Positions 26,175 through 35,106 of a DNA stretch of 64,000 nt are shown here, one piece after another. The stretch is from Hyphomicrobiales bacterium. GTDB lineage: Bacteria; Pseudomonadota; Alphaproteobacteria; Rhizobiales; Rhizobiaceae. The translations under genes were made by a program, and so were the position numbers. How positions within the stretch are numbered: position 1 is the stretch's first letter; each line of letters begins with the position of its first letter. The notes beneath the pieces were generated by a model that was not told where the DNA came from, ran no database searches, and was given only the letters and a program-made list of their open reading frames with translations. The stretch covers positions 1-64,000 of the forward strand of contig UCIA01000004.1 in NCBI GenBank assembly GCA_900472295.1, in the 5' to 3' direction.

Positions 26175-27691
26175 CAGTTTGCCGCCGCCATTGTCTTGCT
26201 GCACCAGTCTTCGAATACCTTACGCTCCGCCGCATCGATATGCAGGCCATGTTTGGTCCGGCGCTCGAGAACGTCGGCGGCGGTCATAGCCCATTCGGTC
26301 TCGAACAGGAAAACCGCTTCGCGCTCGTAGAAATCCGGGCCGAAACGACGGCCGAGATCGGCTTCGCCTTTGACCCCTTTCAGTAGGGCACGCGTGCGCG
26401 TGCCGTAGCTTCGGGCATAGTGCTTCACCAGCGACGGGCTAAGCCACGAAAACTCGGCGTGCAGATCGCTCAAGAATTGCTCGAAATCCGCGTTCGGCAG
26501 GTCGCCTCCCGGCAAGGGAGTTCTTGCCGTCCAGGCTTTCTTCATCGTCGGAAAGAACGGTTGGATCTTTTCCAGCGCATGTTCGGACAGCTTGCGGAAC
26601 GTGGTGATCTTGCCGCCGAAAACCGAAAGCAATGGCGCACCGCCGTTCGGGGCATCGACTTCAAAGATATAATCGCGCGTCACCGCACTTGGATTGTCGG
26701 CGTTGTCGTCATAGAGCGGACGCACGCCCGAGAAACTGTAGACCACGTCCTGCGCCGTCAACTGGCGCTTGAAGTAGCGATTGACCACCTTGATCAGATA
26801 ATCGATTTCGCTGGCCTCGGCGACCACTTCCTCGGGCCTGCCTTCATAGGGAATGTCGGTGGTGCCGATCAGCGCCAGATTGTTCTCATACGGGTTAACG
26901 AAGATCACCCGCTTGTCGTTGTTCTGGATGAGATAGGCCTGCCGTCCCTCCCAGAATTTCGGCACGACGATATGGCTGCCTTTCACCAGGCGAACGTTGC
27001 GGGTGGAATTCTGCCCGGCGACGCGGCTGACGATGTCATTGACCCACGGCCCTGCCGCATTGACCAGCCCCTTTGCGCGGACTTTCGTCACCGCACCGGT
27101 GCGGCCATCCTGCATGTCGATCGACCACAGGCCGCCTTCGCGCCGGGCAGCAATACAGGCGGTGCGCGTAAACACTTTTGCGCCGCGCTGGTTGGCGTCG
27201 AGCGCATTGAGCAGCACCAGCCGGGCATCGTCGACCCAGCAGTCGGAATATTCGAAGCCGCGCTTGAACTCGTCCTTGATCGGCGCCCCTTCCGGCGCTG
27301 TCAGCAGGTTCAGCGTCCTGGTTCCCGGCAACCGCTTGCGACCGCCAAGATGGTCGTAGAGAAACAGCCCGAGCCGCACCAGCCAGGCCGGCCGGTCCTC
27401 GGGGCTGTGCGGCAGAACGAAGCGCATCGGCCAGATGATGTGCGGCGCCGCCTCAAGCAGCACCTCGCGCTCGATCAGCGCTTCGCGCACCAGCCGAAAC
27501 TCGTAATATTCGAGATAGCGCAGGCCGCCATGCACCAGCTTGCCGGAACGTGAACTGGTGCCTTGCGCGAGATCGTCCTTCTCGCACAGGATGACCGACA
27601 GCCCGCGACCGGCCGCATCGCGCGCTATGCCGGCGCCGTTGACGCCGCCGCCGATGACGAAGAGATCGACAACATCTGACGTATCACTCAA
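26174..27691 (-). CDS. eryB: Erythritol-phosphate dehydrogenase (FAD, GlpD-like)
   Basis: A 505-residue FAD-dependent dehydrogenase of the glycerol-3-phosphate dehydrogenase family. The FAD loop is DLFVIGGGVNGAGIARDAAGRGLSV, followed by GTSSRSGKLVHGGLRYLE and a C-terminal helical cap. It oxidises L-erythritol 4-phosphate, passing electrons to quinone. The TTG at 27691 is chosen because it overlaps the eryA stop (TTGA) and has CAGGAG about 10 bases upstream; an in-frame start at 27727 would overlap eryA by 40 bases. It is paralogous to the GlpD-like gene at 35107. Confidence 0.88.
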   Translation of the reverse strand: MSDTSDVVDLFVIGGGVNGAGIARDAAGRGLSVILCEKDDLAQGTSSRSGKLVHGGLRYLEYYEFRLVREALIEREVLLEAAPHIIWPMRFVLPHSPEDRPAWLVRLGLFLYDHLGGRKRLPGTRTLNLLTAPEGAPIKDEFKRGFEYSDCWVDDARLVLLNALDANQRGAKVFTRTACIAARREGGLWSIDMQDGRTGAVTKVRAKGLVNAAGPWVNDIVSRVAGQNSTRNVRLVKGSHIVVPKFWEGRQAYLIQNNDKRVIFVNPYENNLALIGTTDIPYEGRPEEVVAEASEIDYLIKVVNRYFKRQLTAQDVVYSFSGVRPLYDDNADNPSAVTRDYIFEVDAPNGGAPLLSVFGGKITTFRKLSEHALEKIQPFFPTMKKAWTARTPLPGGDLPNADFEQFLSDLHAEFSWLSPSLVKHYARSYGTRTRALLKGVKGEADLGRRFGPDFYEREAVFLFETEWAMTAADVLERRTKHGLHIDAAERKVFEDWCSKTMAAAN

Positions 27692-29247
27692 GACTCTGCT
27701 CCTGTGCGGTGCGCCATGCTTTTCCACACCGGCCGCAGCGCCTGACGCGCCGCAACGAAGGATGGAAACAGCGCATCGTAGGTTTGGGAAAGCGCCTCGT
27801 CATAGGCATCGCATTCGCCTAGCAGCGGCGTCACCCATTCGGCGCAGCAATCATCCATGGAGCGATAGACGCCAAGTCCGACCGCGGCCATCATCGCCGC
27901 ACCCGCAGCACCGGCTTCCTGGCGGCTGCTGGTTCGAACTTGTGCCCGCGTCGCCGCCGCGATGATGCGGCGCAGCGATGGGCTGCGCGCCGCACCGCCC
28001 GACAGGCGGATTTCGCCCGGCACAGTGCCCATCGCCTGGTAGCAATCGCGTGCCGCGAAGGCCAATCCCTCAAGAACCGCGCGCGCCAGATCGCCAAAAC
28101 CGTGCTTGACGGAAAGGCCGATGAAACCCGCGCGTGCGTCCGGATCGACGAACGGGCCGCGTTCGCCAGCGAGCGAGATGTAGGGCTGATAGACCAGCGA
28201 TCCCGGCTCCGATCCTTCGACCCAGACGTCGAGCGCTTTCAGCAATTCGTCGCGCGAAGGTTTTGCACCGCTGGCGGTCAGCACGTCGCGTGCCAGGCCA
28301 AGCAGCCAGTCGATGTTGAGCGTCGCCGCCATGTTCGATTGCAGTTGCGCATAGGCACCGGGAACCGGCATGGCGATCGTGTAGCCGGATGCATCGTCGT
28401 TGAGGACGACATCATCAGCAGTACGCGCCAGGCGCGTGTGGATGCCGGTCGAGCCGATGACCGTGCAGCCGACATTGCCGCTCGCATCATAAAGGCCGGC
28501 ACCGAGTGCCGTGCTGACCATATCGACGTAACCCAGCACCACCGGTGTGCCCTCGAGCAGCCCTGTCTCTCCGGCTGCCGACGCAGAAAGCGGATGATGG
28601 TCGGTCGTGCCTTCGAGCATGGGCGGCAGCAAGCGGCGATGGGTCGTAAGATCGAGAATGTCGAGCACCTCGTCGGAATAGCTGCGCGAGCGGAAATCGC
28701 CGAAGGTGAAGGTGCCTTCCGAGGGATCGCTGGCGCGCTCGCCGGTCATTTTGAAATAGAGCCAGTCCTTGCAGTGGAAGGCAGTGGCCGCCTGTTCGAG
28801 GATTTCCGGGCTGTTCCTTTTCAGCCAGCTGAGCTGGGCGCCCTGCTGACAGGCGTTGAGCCCGGTGCCGGTGATTTCGAACCGTCTACGATCCCGGGGG
28901 TTGGCGCGCATTTCGTCCACCAGATGTCCAGCGCGGGCGTCGAGCCAGAGCCAGGCGCGCCCGACCGGCAAGCCGTCGCCATCGATCAGCCAGGTGCCGT
29001 CGCCCTGCCCGGTGATCGCTACCGCCGCGGTTCGTCGCGCGAGCTCGGGAATTTTCGTCGCCAGTTCGCGAACGGTCAGTGCCATGTCGCGCCAGGTCTG
29101 ACCAAGGTCCTGCTCGGCACCGCCACCATCCAGCGTAACAAAACTGTTGGTCACCGACGCCATGGCAAGCTGCCGCCCCGACAGATCGAAAGCGACCGAT
29201 TTGATCACGGACGTTCCCGCATCGATCCCGATCAGCAGGTCTTTCAT
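27688..29247 (-). CDS. eryA: Erythritol kinase (FGGY family)
   Basis: A 519-residue FGGY carbohydrate kinase. The phosphate loop is GIDAGTSVIKSVAFD (7-21), and VLGYVDMVSTALGAGLYD, VIGSTGIHTR and IRLSGGAARSPSLRRI are typical family stretches. It phosphorylates erythritol as the first step of the pathway. A 108-base gap with a hairpin separates it from the binding-protein gene upstream. Confidence 0.88.
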   Translation of the reverse strand: MKDLLIGIDAGTSVIKSVAFDLSGRQLAMASVTNSFVTLDGGGAEQDLGQTWRDMALTVRELATKIPELARRTAAVAITGQGDGTWLIDGDGLPVGRAWLWLDARAGHLVDEMRANPRDRRRFEITGTGLNACQQGAQLSWLKRNSPEILEQAATAFHCKDWLYFKMTGERASDPSEGTFTFGDFRSRSYSDEVLDILDLTTHRRLLPPMLEGTTDHHPLSASAAGETGLLEGTPVVLGYVDMVSTALGAGLYDASGNVGCTVIGSTGIHTRLARTADDVVLNDDASGYTIAMPVPGAYAQLQSNMAATLNIDWLLGLARDVLTASGAKPSRDELLKALDVWVEGSEPGSLVYQPYISLAGERGPFVDPDARAGFIGLSVKHGFGDLARAVLEGLAFAARDCYQAMGTVPGEIRLSGGAARSPSLRRIIAAATRAQVRTSSRQEAGAAGAAMMAAVGLGVYRSMDDCCAEWVTPLLGECDAYDEALSQTYDALFPSFVAARQALRPVWKSMAHRTGAES

Positions 29248-29322
29248 GCCGCAAGTTCCGGATGGTTATGAAGGCAATTCACAAGGAGCAGTCTTTGTTG
29301 TCTGGAAGCCGTAGAAGAGGCA

Positions 29323-29346
29323 GGGAGTGTCCGCAAGGACACCCCC
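29323..29346 (-). other. Stem-loop after the erythritol binding-protein gene
   Basis: On the leftward transcript GGGGGTGTCC pairs with GGACACTCCC around a TTGC loop, with one G-U pair. It begins 9 bases after the eryG stop. It probably stabilises the binding-protein message. Confidence 0.6.
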
Positions 29347-29355
29347 TGTGCAGGT

Positions 29356-30297
29356 TTATTCCGACAGCACGAACGGTGCGGTGTACTTGTCCACATTGTC
29401 CTTGGTGATGAGAAGGCAATCGAACAGCTGCTTCTCGCTGGTGGCGCCGGTGGCGCCCGTCTTGATGAACGAGTCGGCCTGCTGCACGGCCTTTGCCGAG
29501 AAGATGGCAACCGGCTGCAGCACGGTGTATTGCAGTTCGCCGGACTTGATCGCCGCAACCGCATCCGGCGAGCCGTCGAAGCCGCCGACCTTGATGCCGG
29601 CCAGCTTGCCGGCTTCCTTCAATGCCGCAACCGCACCAAGAGCCATTTCGTCATTGCCGCTGATCACGGCGATGATGTCTGGATTGGCCTGCAGCATGCT
29701 CTGCATCTTGTCGTGGCCCTGGGTACGATCCCAGTTGGCGACCTGCGAAGCAGCCTTTTCGAGATCCGGATACTGGCTCAGCACGGTGGCGTAGCCGTTC
29801 GAGCGCGTAGCGGCGTTGTTGTCCGACGGGGCGCCGAGCAGTTCGACATACTTGCCCTTTTCACCAACCGCCTGCACCCACTGCTGGGCACCCAGAGCTG
29901 CCCCTTGCGCGTTGTTGGAGACGAGCTGTCCCTTGGCGAGGCCTTCCTGGTTGATCTCGGCATTGACGAGGAAAACCGGGATGTTGGCGGCAATCGCCTT
30001 CTTCACCGCGCCGACCGAACCATCGGCATTGGCCGGGTCGAGGATGATCGCCACCGACTTGTTGGTGATGGCGGTGTCGATCAGATTGCTTTCCGTGTTG
30101 GTGTCGCCCTTGTGGGCGGCGACGTTGGCCGTATAGCCAAGCTTCTCGGCTTCCGCCTTGGCGACGTTGCCCTCGGTCAGCCAGTACGGGTTGGCCGGAT
30201 CGTTGACGATGATCGAGATCAGGCCTGCGGCCGATGCGGCTGCGCTAAACCCGACCACCATCGCGGCGGCAAGCAAACTTCTAAGCACGATTTTCAT
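29356..30297 (-). CDS. eryG: Erythritol ABC transporter binding protein
   Basis: A 313-residue RbsB-family binding protein. A Sec signal peptide covers about residues 1-24 (MKIVLRSLLAAAMVVGFSAAASAA), followed by GLISIIVNDPANPYWLTEGNVAKAEAEKLGYTA. Two nearby ATGs exist; the one at 30297 is preferred because GGAGG is 7 bases from it but only 1 base from the ATG at 30303. With eryE and eryF it forms the importer, and its place in the ery operon points to erythritol. Confidence 0.87.
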   Translation of the reverse strand: MKIVLRSLLAAAMVVGFSAAASAAGLISIIVNDPANPYWLTEGNVAKAEAEKLGYTANVAAHKGDTNTESNLIDTAITNKSVAIILDPANADGSVGAVKKAIAANIPVFLVNAEINQEGLAKGQLVSNNAQGAALGAQQWVQAVGEKGKYVELLGAPSDNNAATRSNGYATVLSQYPDLEKAASQVANWDRTQGHDKMQSMLQANPDIIAVISGNDEMALGAVAALKEAGKLAGIKVGGFDGSPDAVAAIKSGELQYTVLQPVAIFSAKAVQQADSFIKTGATGATSEKQLFDCLLITKDNVDKYTAPFVLSE

Positions 30298-30336
30298 GTA
30301 CATTCCTCCAATGATTTACGCGGTGTTGCTGCCAGT

Positions 30337-31470
30337 TCATCTGGCAGTCTTCCCTTGGGCAGGATTGGCCGGTTCGGCCTTCCCCCGTTTCTGAGAAGTC
30401 GGTTGGCCGCCCGTCGAAGCTGGAAGCTTGCTACGGCGGCGATACTGAACGGCATTGAGGAGCACGGCGAGCACGATGACGGCGCCGGTGAACACTGTTT
30501 GCCAGTAGGATGAGATGCCGATGATCACCAGACCATCCGACAGGAAGCCGATGACGAAGGCCCCGAGCAATGTGCCGCGGATGTTGCCGCGTCCGCCGGT
30601 CAATGCCGCGCCGCCGATGACGACGGCCGCAATGGCCGTCAATTCGTAGGTGGTGCCGGCGGTCGGTCCGGCCGAAGTCAGCTGCGATGACAGGATCAGG
30701 CCGGCAATGGCGGCGCAGATACCGGAAAGCACATAGACCGAAATCTGCACGGTCTTGACCGGAACGCCGGAGAGTTCGGCGGCGCGCTCATTGCCGCCCG
30801 AGGCGTAGAGCCAGCGCCCGAAAGCGGTGCGGTTCAACACGATGCTGCCTATCAGCGCGATCACCGCCAGCACCACTACGCCGGTCGGCACGCCGAACAG
30901 GCGGTTGAAGCCGAGCGCGTCGAAACCGGTGTTGCCCAGCTCCGGCTTGCCGCCGAGATTGTTATAGGTCAGGCCGCTGGTCATCAGCAGCGCCAGGCCG
31001 CGCGCCATGTACATCACGCCGAGCGTGGCGACGAAGGCCGGAACCTTGAACCGCGCGATCAACACGCCGTTGACCAGACCGACAGCGGCGCCCAGCATGC
31101 AGGCCAGCACCGCCACCACCCAGACCGGCGGGTAGAGAACGACGCCCAGCCAGGTCAGCGTCACGCCCTGCATCAGAAAACCGGCGACGACGCCCGCAAG
31201 CCCCAGTGTCGATCCCACCGACAAATCGATACCGCCATTGAGGATGACGAGCAGCATGCCGACGGCGAGGATGCCGAAGATGGCGACATGCGAGGCCATG
31301 GTCAGGAAGTTGGCCACCGAGAGGTAGTAGGGCGACAGGATCGAGAAGACGACGATGATGACGATCAGGGCAAAGAAGGCCCGGCCTTCGAGCAGCAGCT
31401 TGGCCACGTCGAAGCCCTCGCCGCCCGCATTGGGGCTGGACTGTTTGCTGGCCTGGCTGACATCGCTCAT
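30337..31470 (-). CDS. eryF: Erythritol ABC transporter permease
   Basis: A 377-residue RbsC-type permease. The N-terminal 20 residues are hydrophilic, then about ten hydrophobic helices follow, with NGGIDLSVGSTLGLAGVVAG and GGAALTGGRGNIRGTLLGAFVIG. A short basic C-terminal tail ends it. It lies 25 bases after eryE and 39 before eryG in the leftward operon. Confidence 0.9.
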   Translation of the reverse strand: MSDVSQASKQSSPNAGGEGFDVAKLLLEGRAFFALIVIIVVFSILSPYYLSVANFLTMASHVAIFGILAVGMLLVILNGGIDLSVGSTLGLAGVVAGFLMQGVTLTWLGVVLYPPVWVVAVLACMLGAAVGLVNGVLIARFKVPAFVATLGVMYMARGLALLMTSGLTYNNLGGKPELGNTGFDALGFNRLFGVPTGVVVLAVIALIGSIVLNRTAFGRWLYASGGNERAAELSGVPVKTVQISVYVLSGICAAIAGLILSSQLTSAGPTAGTTYELTAIAAVVIGGAALTGGRGNIRGTLLGAFVIGFLSDGLVIIGISSYWQTVFTGAVIVLAVLLNAVQYRRRSKLPASTGGQPTSQKRGKAEPANPAQGKTAR

Positions 31471-31495
31471 GATCGGGGCTCCGAAATTCCTGGGA

Positions 31496-33034
31496 TCAGG
31501 CGACCACGGCTTCGCCGGAGGCGGCCATGATCTGCTCTTTGGTGGCGTTGGCGCCGAATTCGGCGGAAATCTTGCCGCGCCGCATGACGACGATGCGGTG
31601 CGCGATGCTTAGGCACTCATTGACCTCCGAGGTCGAGAAGACGACCGCCAGGCCTTGCGCGGCACGCTCGCTGAGCAAGCGGAAGACTTCGGCCTTGGCG
31701 CCGACATCGATGCCGCGGCTCGGCTCGTCGAGAAGGATGACCTTGGGATTTGTCGTCAGCATCTTGCCGATGACGACCTTCTGCTGGTTGCCGCCCGACA
31801 GCGATCCGATCATGGCGTTGCCGCCGGCGGTCTTGATGGTCACCTTGCGGATCGAATCGTCGATCAGTGCGCGTTCCCTCGGCCGCGAAAGGAACAGGCC
31901 CTTGGCGAACGCCTCGATGCTGGCAAGCGACAGATTGCGGCCGACCGTCATGGTCTGAACCAGACCGTCGCGCTGGCGGTCCTCGGGCACCAGCACGAGA
32001 CCTCTGGCGATGCGCTGGGCAATGGTCAGTCTCGAGACGTCCTCGCCCTCCAGCAGCGCCTGCCCGCCCGCCATCGGCACGCGCCCGGCGACGGCTTCCA
32101 GCAACTCCGTGCGGCCGGCGCCCATCAGCCCGTAGATGCAAACGATCTCACCTGCCCTGACATCCAGCGACAAATGATCGACGACATAGCCCGAACCCGA
32201 AGCGTCGGTGACGCTGACATCCTTGATCGACAGCGCGACCTCACCAAACGCATGGCCGGTCGGCGGCGAGCCGAGGTCGAAATTCTCGCCCACCATGTTG
32301 CGGACGATCCATTCGAGATCGATGTCCTTGGCTTCGGCCGTCGCGGTGATCGCTCCGTCGCGCAGCACGACGGCGTAGTCGGTGATTTGCAGCGCCTCTT
32401 CGAGGTGATGCGATATGTAGACGATGGAGACGCCGCGGCTGGTCAGGTCGCGGATCACCTTGAACAGCACTTCGACCTCCGTCGCGCTGAGCGCGGAGGT
32501 CGGCTCGTCCATGATCAGGATGCGGCTGTCGACCGACAGAGCGCGTGCAATCTCGACGATCTGCTGCTGCCCCAGGCGCAGATCCTCGACCAGGGTCATC
32601 GGGTCGATGTCTTCTTCGAGATCGGCCATCAGCGCCCGCGCCTGGCGCGACTCCTCGGCGAAGTCGAGGCCGGTTCTGGTGCGCAACTCGCGGCCCATGA
32701 AGATGTTGTCGCGAACGCTGAGATTCGGCGCCAGGCTGAGCTCCTGGTGGATGATCGAAATGCCGCGATCGCGCGCATCCGAAGACGAGGAAAAGCTGAC
32801 GTGATTGCCATCGAGCACGATGTCGCCTGATGTCGGCGTCACCACGCCGGACAGGATCTTCATCAGCGTCGACTTGCCGGCGCCATTCTCTCCGAACAGG
32901 GTGGTGACCTTGCCGCGATGGATGTCGAAGTTCACGCCTTTGAGCGCGTGGACGCCGCCATACGACATGACAACATTGCGCGCCGACAGCACGGTGTCGC
33001 CAGTTGCGGGCTCTGTGCCGGAAGCCGAATTCAT
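31496..33034 (-). CDS. eryE: Erythritol ABC transporter ATP-binding protein
   Basis: A 512-residue tandem RbsA-type ATPase. Walker A is GENGAGKST (48-56); DEPTSALSATEV marks the first Walker B. The second domain has GLMGAGRTE, LSGGNQQK and LLDEPSRGIDVGAK. Its start overlaps the DUF2291 stop (ATGA). It energises the EryF channel. Confidence 0.92.
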   Translation of the reverse strand: MNSASGTEPATGDTVLSARNVVMSYGGVHALKGVNFDIHRGKVTTLFGENGAGKSTLMKILSGVVTPTSGDIVLDGNHVSFSSSSDARDRGISIIHQELSLAPNLSVRDNIFMGRELRTRTGLDFAEESRQARALMADLEEDIDPMTLVEDLRLGQQQIVEIARALSVDSRILIMDEPTSALSATEVEVLFKVIRDLTSRGVSIVYISHHLEEALQITDYAVVLRDGAITATAEAKDIDLEWIVRNMVGENFDLGSPPTGHAFGEVALSIKDVSVTDASGSGYVVDHLSLDVRAGEIVCIYGLMGAGRTELLEAVAGRVPMAGGQALLEGEDVSRLTIAQRIARGLVLVPEDRQRDGLVQTMTVGRNLSLASIEAFAKGLFLSRPRERALIDDSIRKVTIKTAGGNAMIGSLSGGNQQKVVIGKMLTTNPKVILLDEPSRGIDVGAKAEVFRLLSERAAQGLAVVFSTSEVNECLSIAHRIVVMRRGKISAEFGANATKEQIMAASGEAVVA

Positions 33035-33681
33035 TTGACTTCCAGCCTTACCGGCGTGACCAGCCAGCTCTTCGGATTGACCAGCTTGAAGGCGCCGACC
33101 ACCGCTATGGTCTTGCCGGTCAAGGCGCTGGTGTCGACTTTCGCCAGCACCTCCTTCTTCATCTCATTGTTCAGCGCCGAGCCGGCGTCCTGATACTCGA
33201 TCTGGTTGGTGAACTGGCCGAAGGTGATCTTGCCGGTGGCGTCGCGAAGCTCGGTTCCGTTGATGGCCGGCCCGGTCTGCACGCGGACCGTCAACGTGTC
33301 CGGCAAACCGTCGACGGCGACCTTGTAGATGCCCGACTTTCCCTCACCGACGACGCCGGTGAACTTGACCGACATGACCGGTCCGACACCCGCAGGTACG
33401 CCATATTCCTTTTCGGCGGTCGCCCTGTCCTTGGCGATCGCAGTCGCGATCGTCGCGGCGTCGGCGGCACGCGCCTCGACATCGGCCTGCACCTTGGGAA
33501 ACTCCGACTTGCCATAGTCGGCGGCGGAAAAGACGGCGTTGCGAACGTCGCCGGCAGAGCCGATCTTGATCACCTTGGTGTCGAGCGCCATGGCGCCGAG
33601 CAGAACCACAACCGCGGCGCCGGCAAGTGCCCGGCGCAGGCCGGGCGAAGCTTGCCGGGCGGGGGCAGCCTTCGCGCTCAT
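33031..33681 (-). CDS. DUF2291 family membrane-anchored protein
   Basis: A 216-residue paralogue of the lipoprotein at 12379. The shared core is RVQTGPAINGTELRD followed by FGQFTNQIEYQDAGSALN. Here the N-terminus is a single transmembrane anchor (ALAGAAVVVLLGAMALD, about 18-34) with no lipobox, so the domain probably faces the periplasm. It again sits beside the ATPase gene of a ribose-type importer. Function is unknown; a role in assembly or regulation of the importer is inferred from the repeated linkage. Confidence 0.8.
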   Translation of the reverse strand: MSAKAAPARQASPGLRRALAGAAVVVLLGAMALDTKVIKIGSAGDVRNAVFSAADYGKSEFPKVQADVEARAADAATIATAIAKDRATAEKEYGVPAGVGPVMSVKFTGVVGEGKSGIYKVAVDGLPDTLTVRVQTGPAINGTELRDATGKITFGQFTNQIEYQDAGSALNNEMKKEVLAKVDTSALTGKTIAVVGAFKLVNPKSWLVTPVRLEVK

Positions 33682-33714
33682 GATGCAACCACCAGAGATG
33701 CGGATTTTCCGTTG

Positions 33715-34728
33715 TCACGCATTCGAAGATCCTCCGTTCACGCGGCGCTTCGTGGCCCCGGCTGCATCGCTGAGTTCGATGAGTGCGCGTGCCGTGCATT
33801 CATCGGTGATCAGGCCGCTGAGATAGCGGCTTTCCAGCACTGCCTTGATGGCCGGCACTTTCACCTTGCCGCCGGCGACGGCGACAATCCTGCGGCCCTT
33901 CAACTGGTCTCGCGGCAGCGCCAGTATTCTCTCCGACAGCGCCGTTTCGACCGGGCGCCCCTTGTCGTCGAAGAAATGCGCCAGCAATTCACCGACGCCA
34001 CCGCCACGCTTGACCTCGTCGATTTCGGACGGCTCGATCATGCCTGTGGCGACCAGCGACGCTTCCCGCTCGGCCGTGCCTATTCCGACGAACATCAGGT
34101 CGGAACGGCCGGCGAGAGCGAAGACATCGCTGATGCCGCGCTGGCCAAGCAGCACCTCACGGTCCTCGGCGGTGTTGGCGACAAAAGGCACCGGCATGAC
34201 AAAGGCCTGCGCGCCGGTCCGCTCGGCCAGGCGATGCATGACGTCGTGCGGGTTGGCGGCGAACTTGCGCGTCACGCCGCCGAGCAGCGAGACGAAACGG
34301 ATGTGGGCAGCAGTGGTGCGCGTCAGATATTCGACGCTGGCTGCAAGCGTGCGGCCATGGCCGACGCCGATCAGCATGTCTTCGCCGCGATCGATTTCGC
34401 GCTTCAAAAACTGGGCGCCGGCAATGCCCAGCCCCTTCAGCGGCAACTCGTACTGGTCGAGATCGGGAACCACTTCGCAATAGTCGAGCCCATAGGCGGC
34501 GGTCAGGCGCTGTTCCAGGTCGACACATTCGGCGACGTCGCCGTCGATGAAGACCCTGACCAGCCCTTCCTGGTTGGCCTTGGTGATCAGCCGATGCGCC
34601 TTGAGGCTGGTCAGGCCAAGCCGCTTGGCCACCTGGGCCTGCGTCAGACCGCCGGCATAATGAAGCCAGGCCGCGCGCGTGGCGAGGCTGGACTCATGGT
34701 CGCGGTTCGCGGTTCCGCCGGATTTCAA
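33715..34728 (-). CDS. eryD: Erythritol operon regulator (SorC/DeoR-type)
   Basis: A 337-residue SorC-family regulator. An N-terminal HTH (LTQAQVAKRLGLTSLKAHRLI, about 26-46) is followed by a sugar-phosphate-binding domain with GVGHGRTLAASVEYL. EryD represses the ery operon in relatives and is the first gene of this one. The TTG at 34728 is preferred because GGGGAGGGG lies just upstream; an earlier in-frame TTG at 34770 has no RBS and would translate the palindromic leader. Confidence 0.83.
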   Translation of the reverse strand: MKSGGTANRDHESSLATRAAWLHYAGGLTQAQVAKRLGLTSLKAHRLITKANQEGLVRVFIDGDVAECVDLEQRLTAAYGLDYCEVVPDLDQYELPLKGLGIAGAQFLKREIDRGEDMLIGVGHGRTLAASVEYLTRTTAAHIRFVSLLGGVTRKFAANPHDVMHRLAERTGAQAFVMPVPFVANTAEDREVLLGQRGISDVFALAGRSDLMFVGIGTAEREASLVATGMIEPSEIDEVKRGGGVGELLAHFFDDKGRPVETALSERILALPRDQLKGRRIVAVAGGKVKVPAIKAVLESRYLSGLITDECTARALIELSDAAGATKRRVNGGSSNA

Positions 34729-34747
34729 GCCATCCCCTCCCCAGGGT

Positions 34748-34759
34748 GATAATATTATC
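34748..34759. promoter_or_regulatory. GATAATATTATC palindrome in the ery leader
   Basis: This perfect 12-bp palindrome lies 20 bases upstream of the eryD start and downstream of the predicted promoter. It could be an EryD operator acting as a roadblock, or part of an RNA structure near the ribosome-binding site. Confidence 0.45.
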
Positions 34760-34874
34760 TTTGTGTGCAAAAATTTTCATACCTTTGCATCGCTGTCAAT
34801 CCCTTTGCGGATTACTGCCCAGCCGACAAACTGGCAGCGAAGGCAGGCCTATTAGGAGCACAGCATATTAGGTG

Positions 34875-34904
34875 ATCATATGGCGATGTTAAATTAACGT
34901 CAAT
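34875..34904 (-). promoter_or_regulatory. ery operon promoter with palindromic operator
   Basis: On the minus strand TTGACG (34903-34898), a 17-base spacer and TATGAT (34880-34875) form a strong sigma-70-like promoter. The first part of the spacer is the near-palindrome GTTAAWTTAAC. The 17-mer GTTAAATTAACGTCAAT (34888-34904, plus strand) recurs with one mismatch before the kinase operon at 39249. Confidence 0.7.
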
Positions 34905-35106
34905 CTATGTTATCTCGTCCAAGATAGAACGAGAACACATGGGCCGTAGCAGCCAGAATTGTCGCTAACTATCTGTTTTTAGATAAATTTATTTGATTGG
35001 TGGAAAATCCCAATCTAGCTGTGAGATGGGAGGTTTTGCGCACGGCGCTGCCAAGGCAAACCGATCGGATTGCCCAGGATCGCTATCGGCGTCGGCGACG
35101 GCGCGA

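Larger units (their letters stand above)
34729..35106. other. AT-rich control region upstream of eryD
   Basis: This 378-base gap lies between the end of the GlpD-like gene and eryD. It is AT-rich compared with the coding DNA around it. It holds the ery promoter at 34875-34903, the leader palindrome at 34748-34759 and a weak dyad (TATCT/AGATA) near 34970-34985. No gene seen. Confidence 0.7.
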
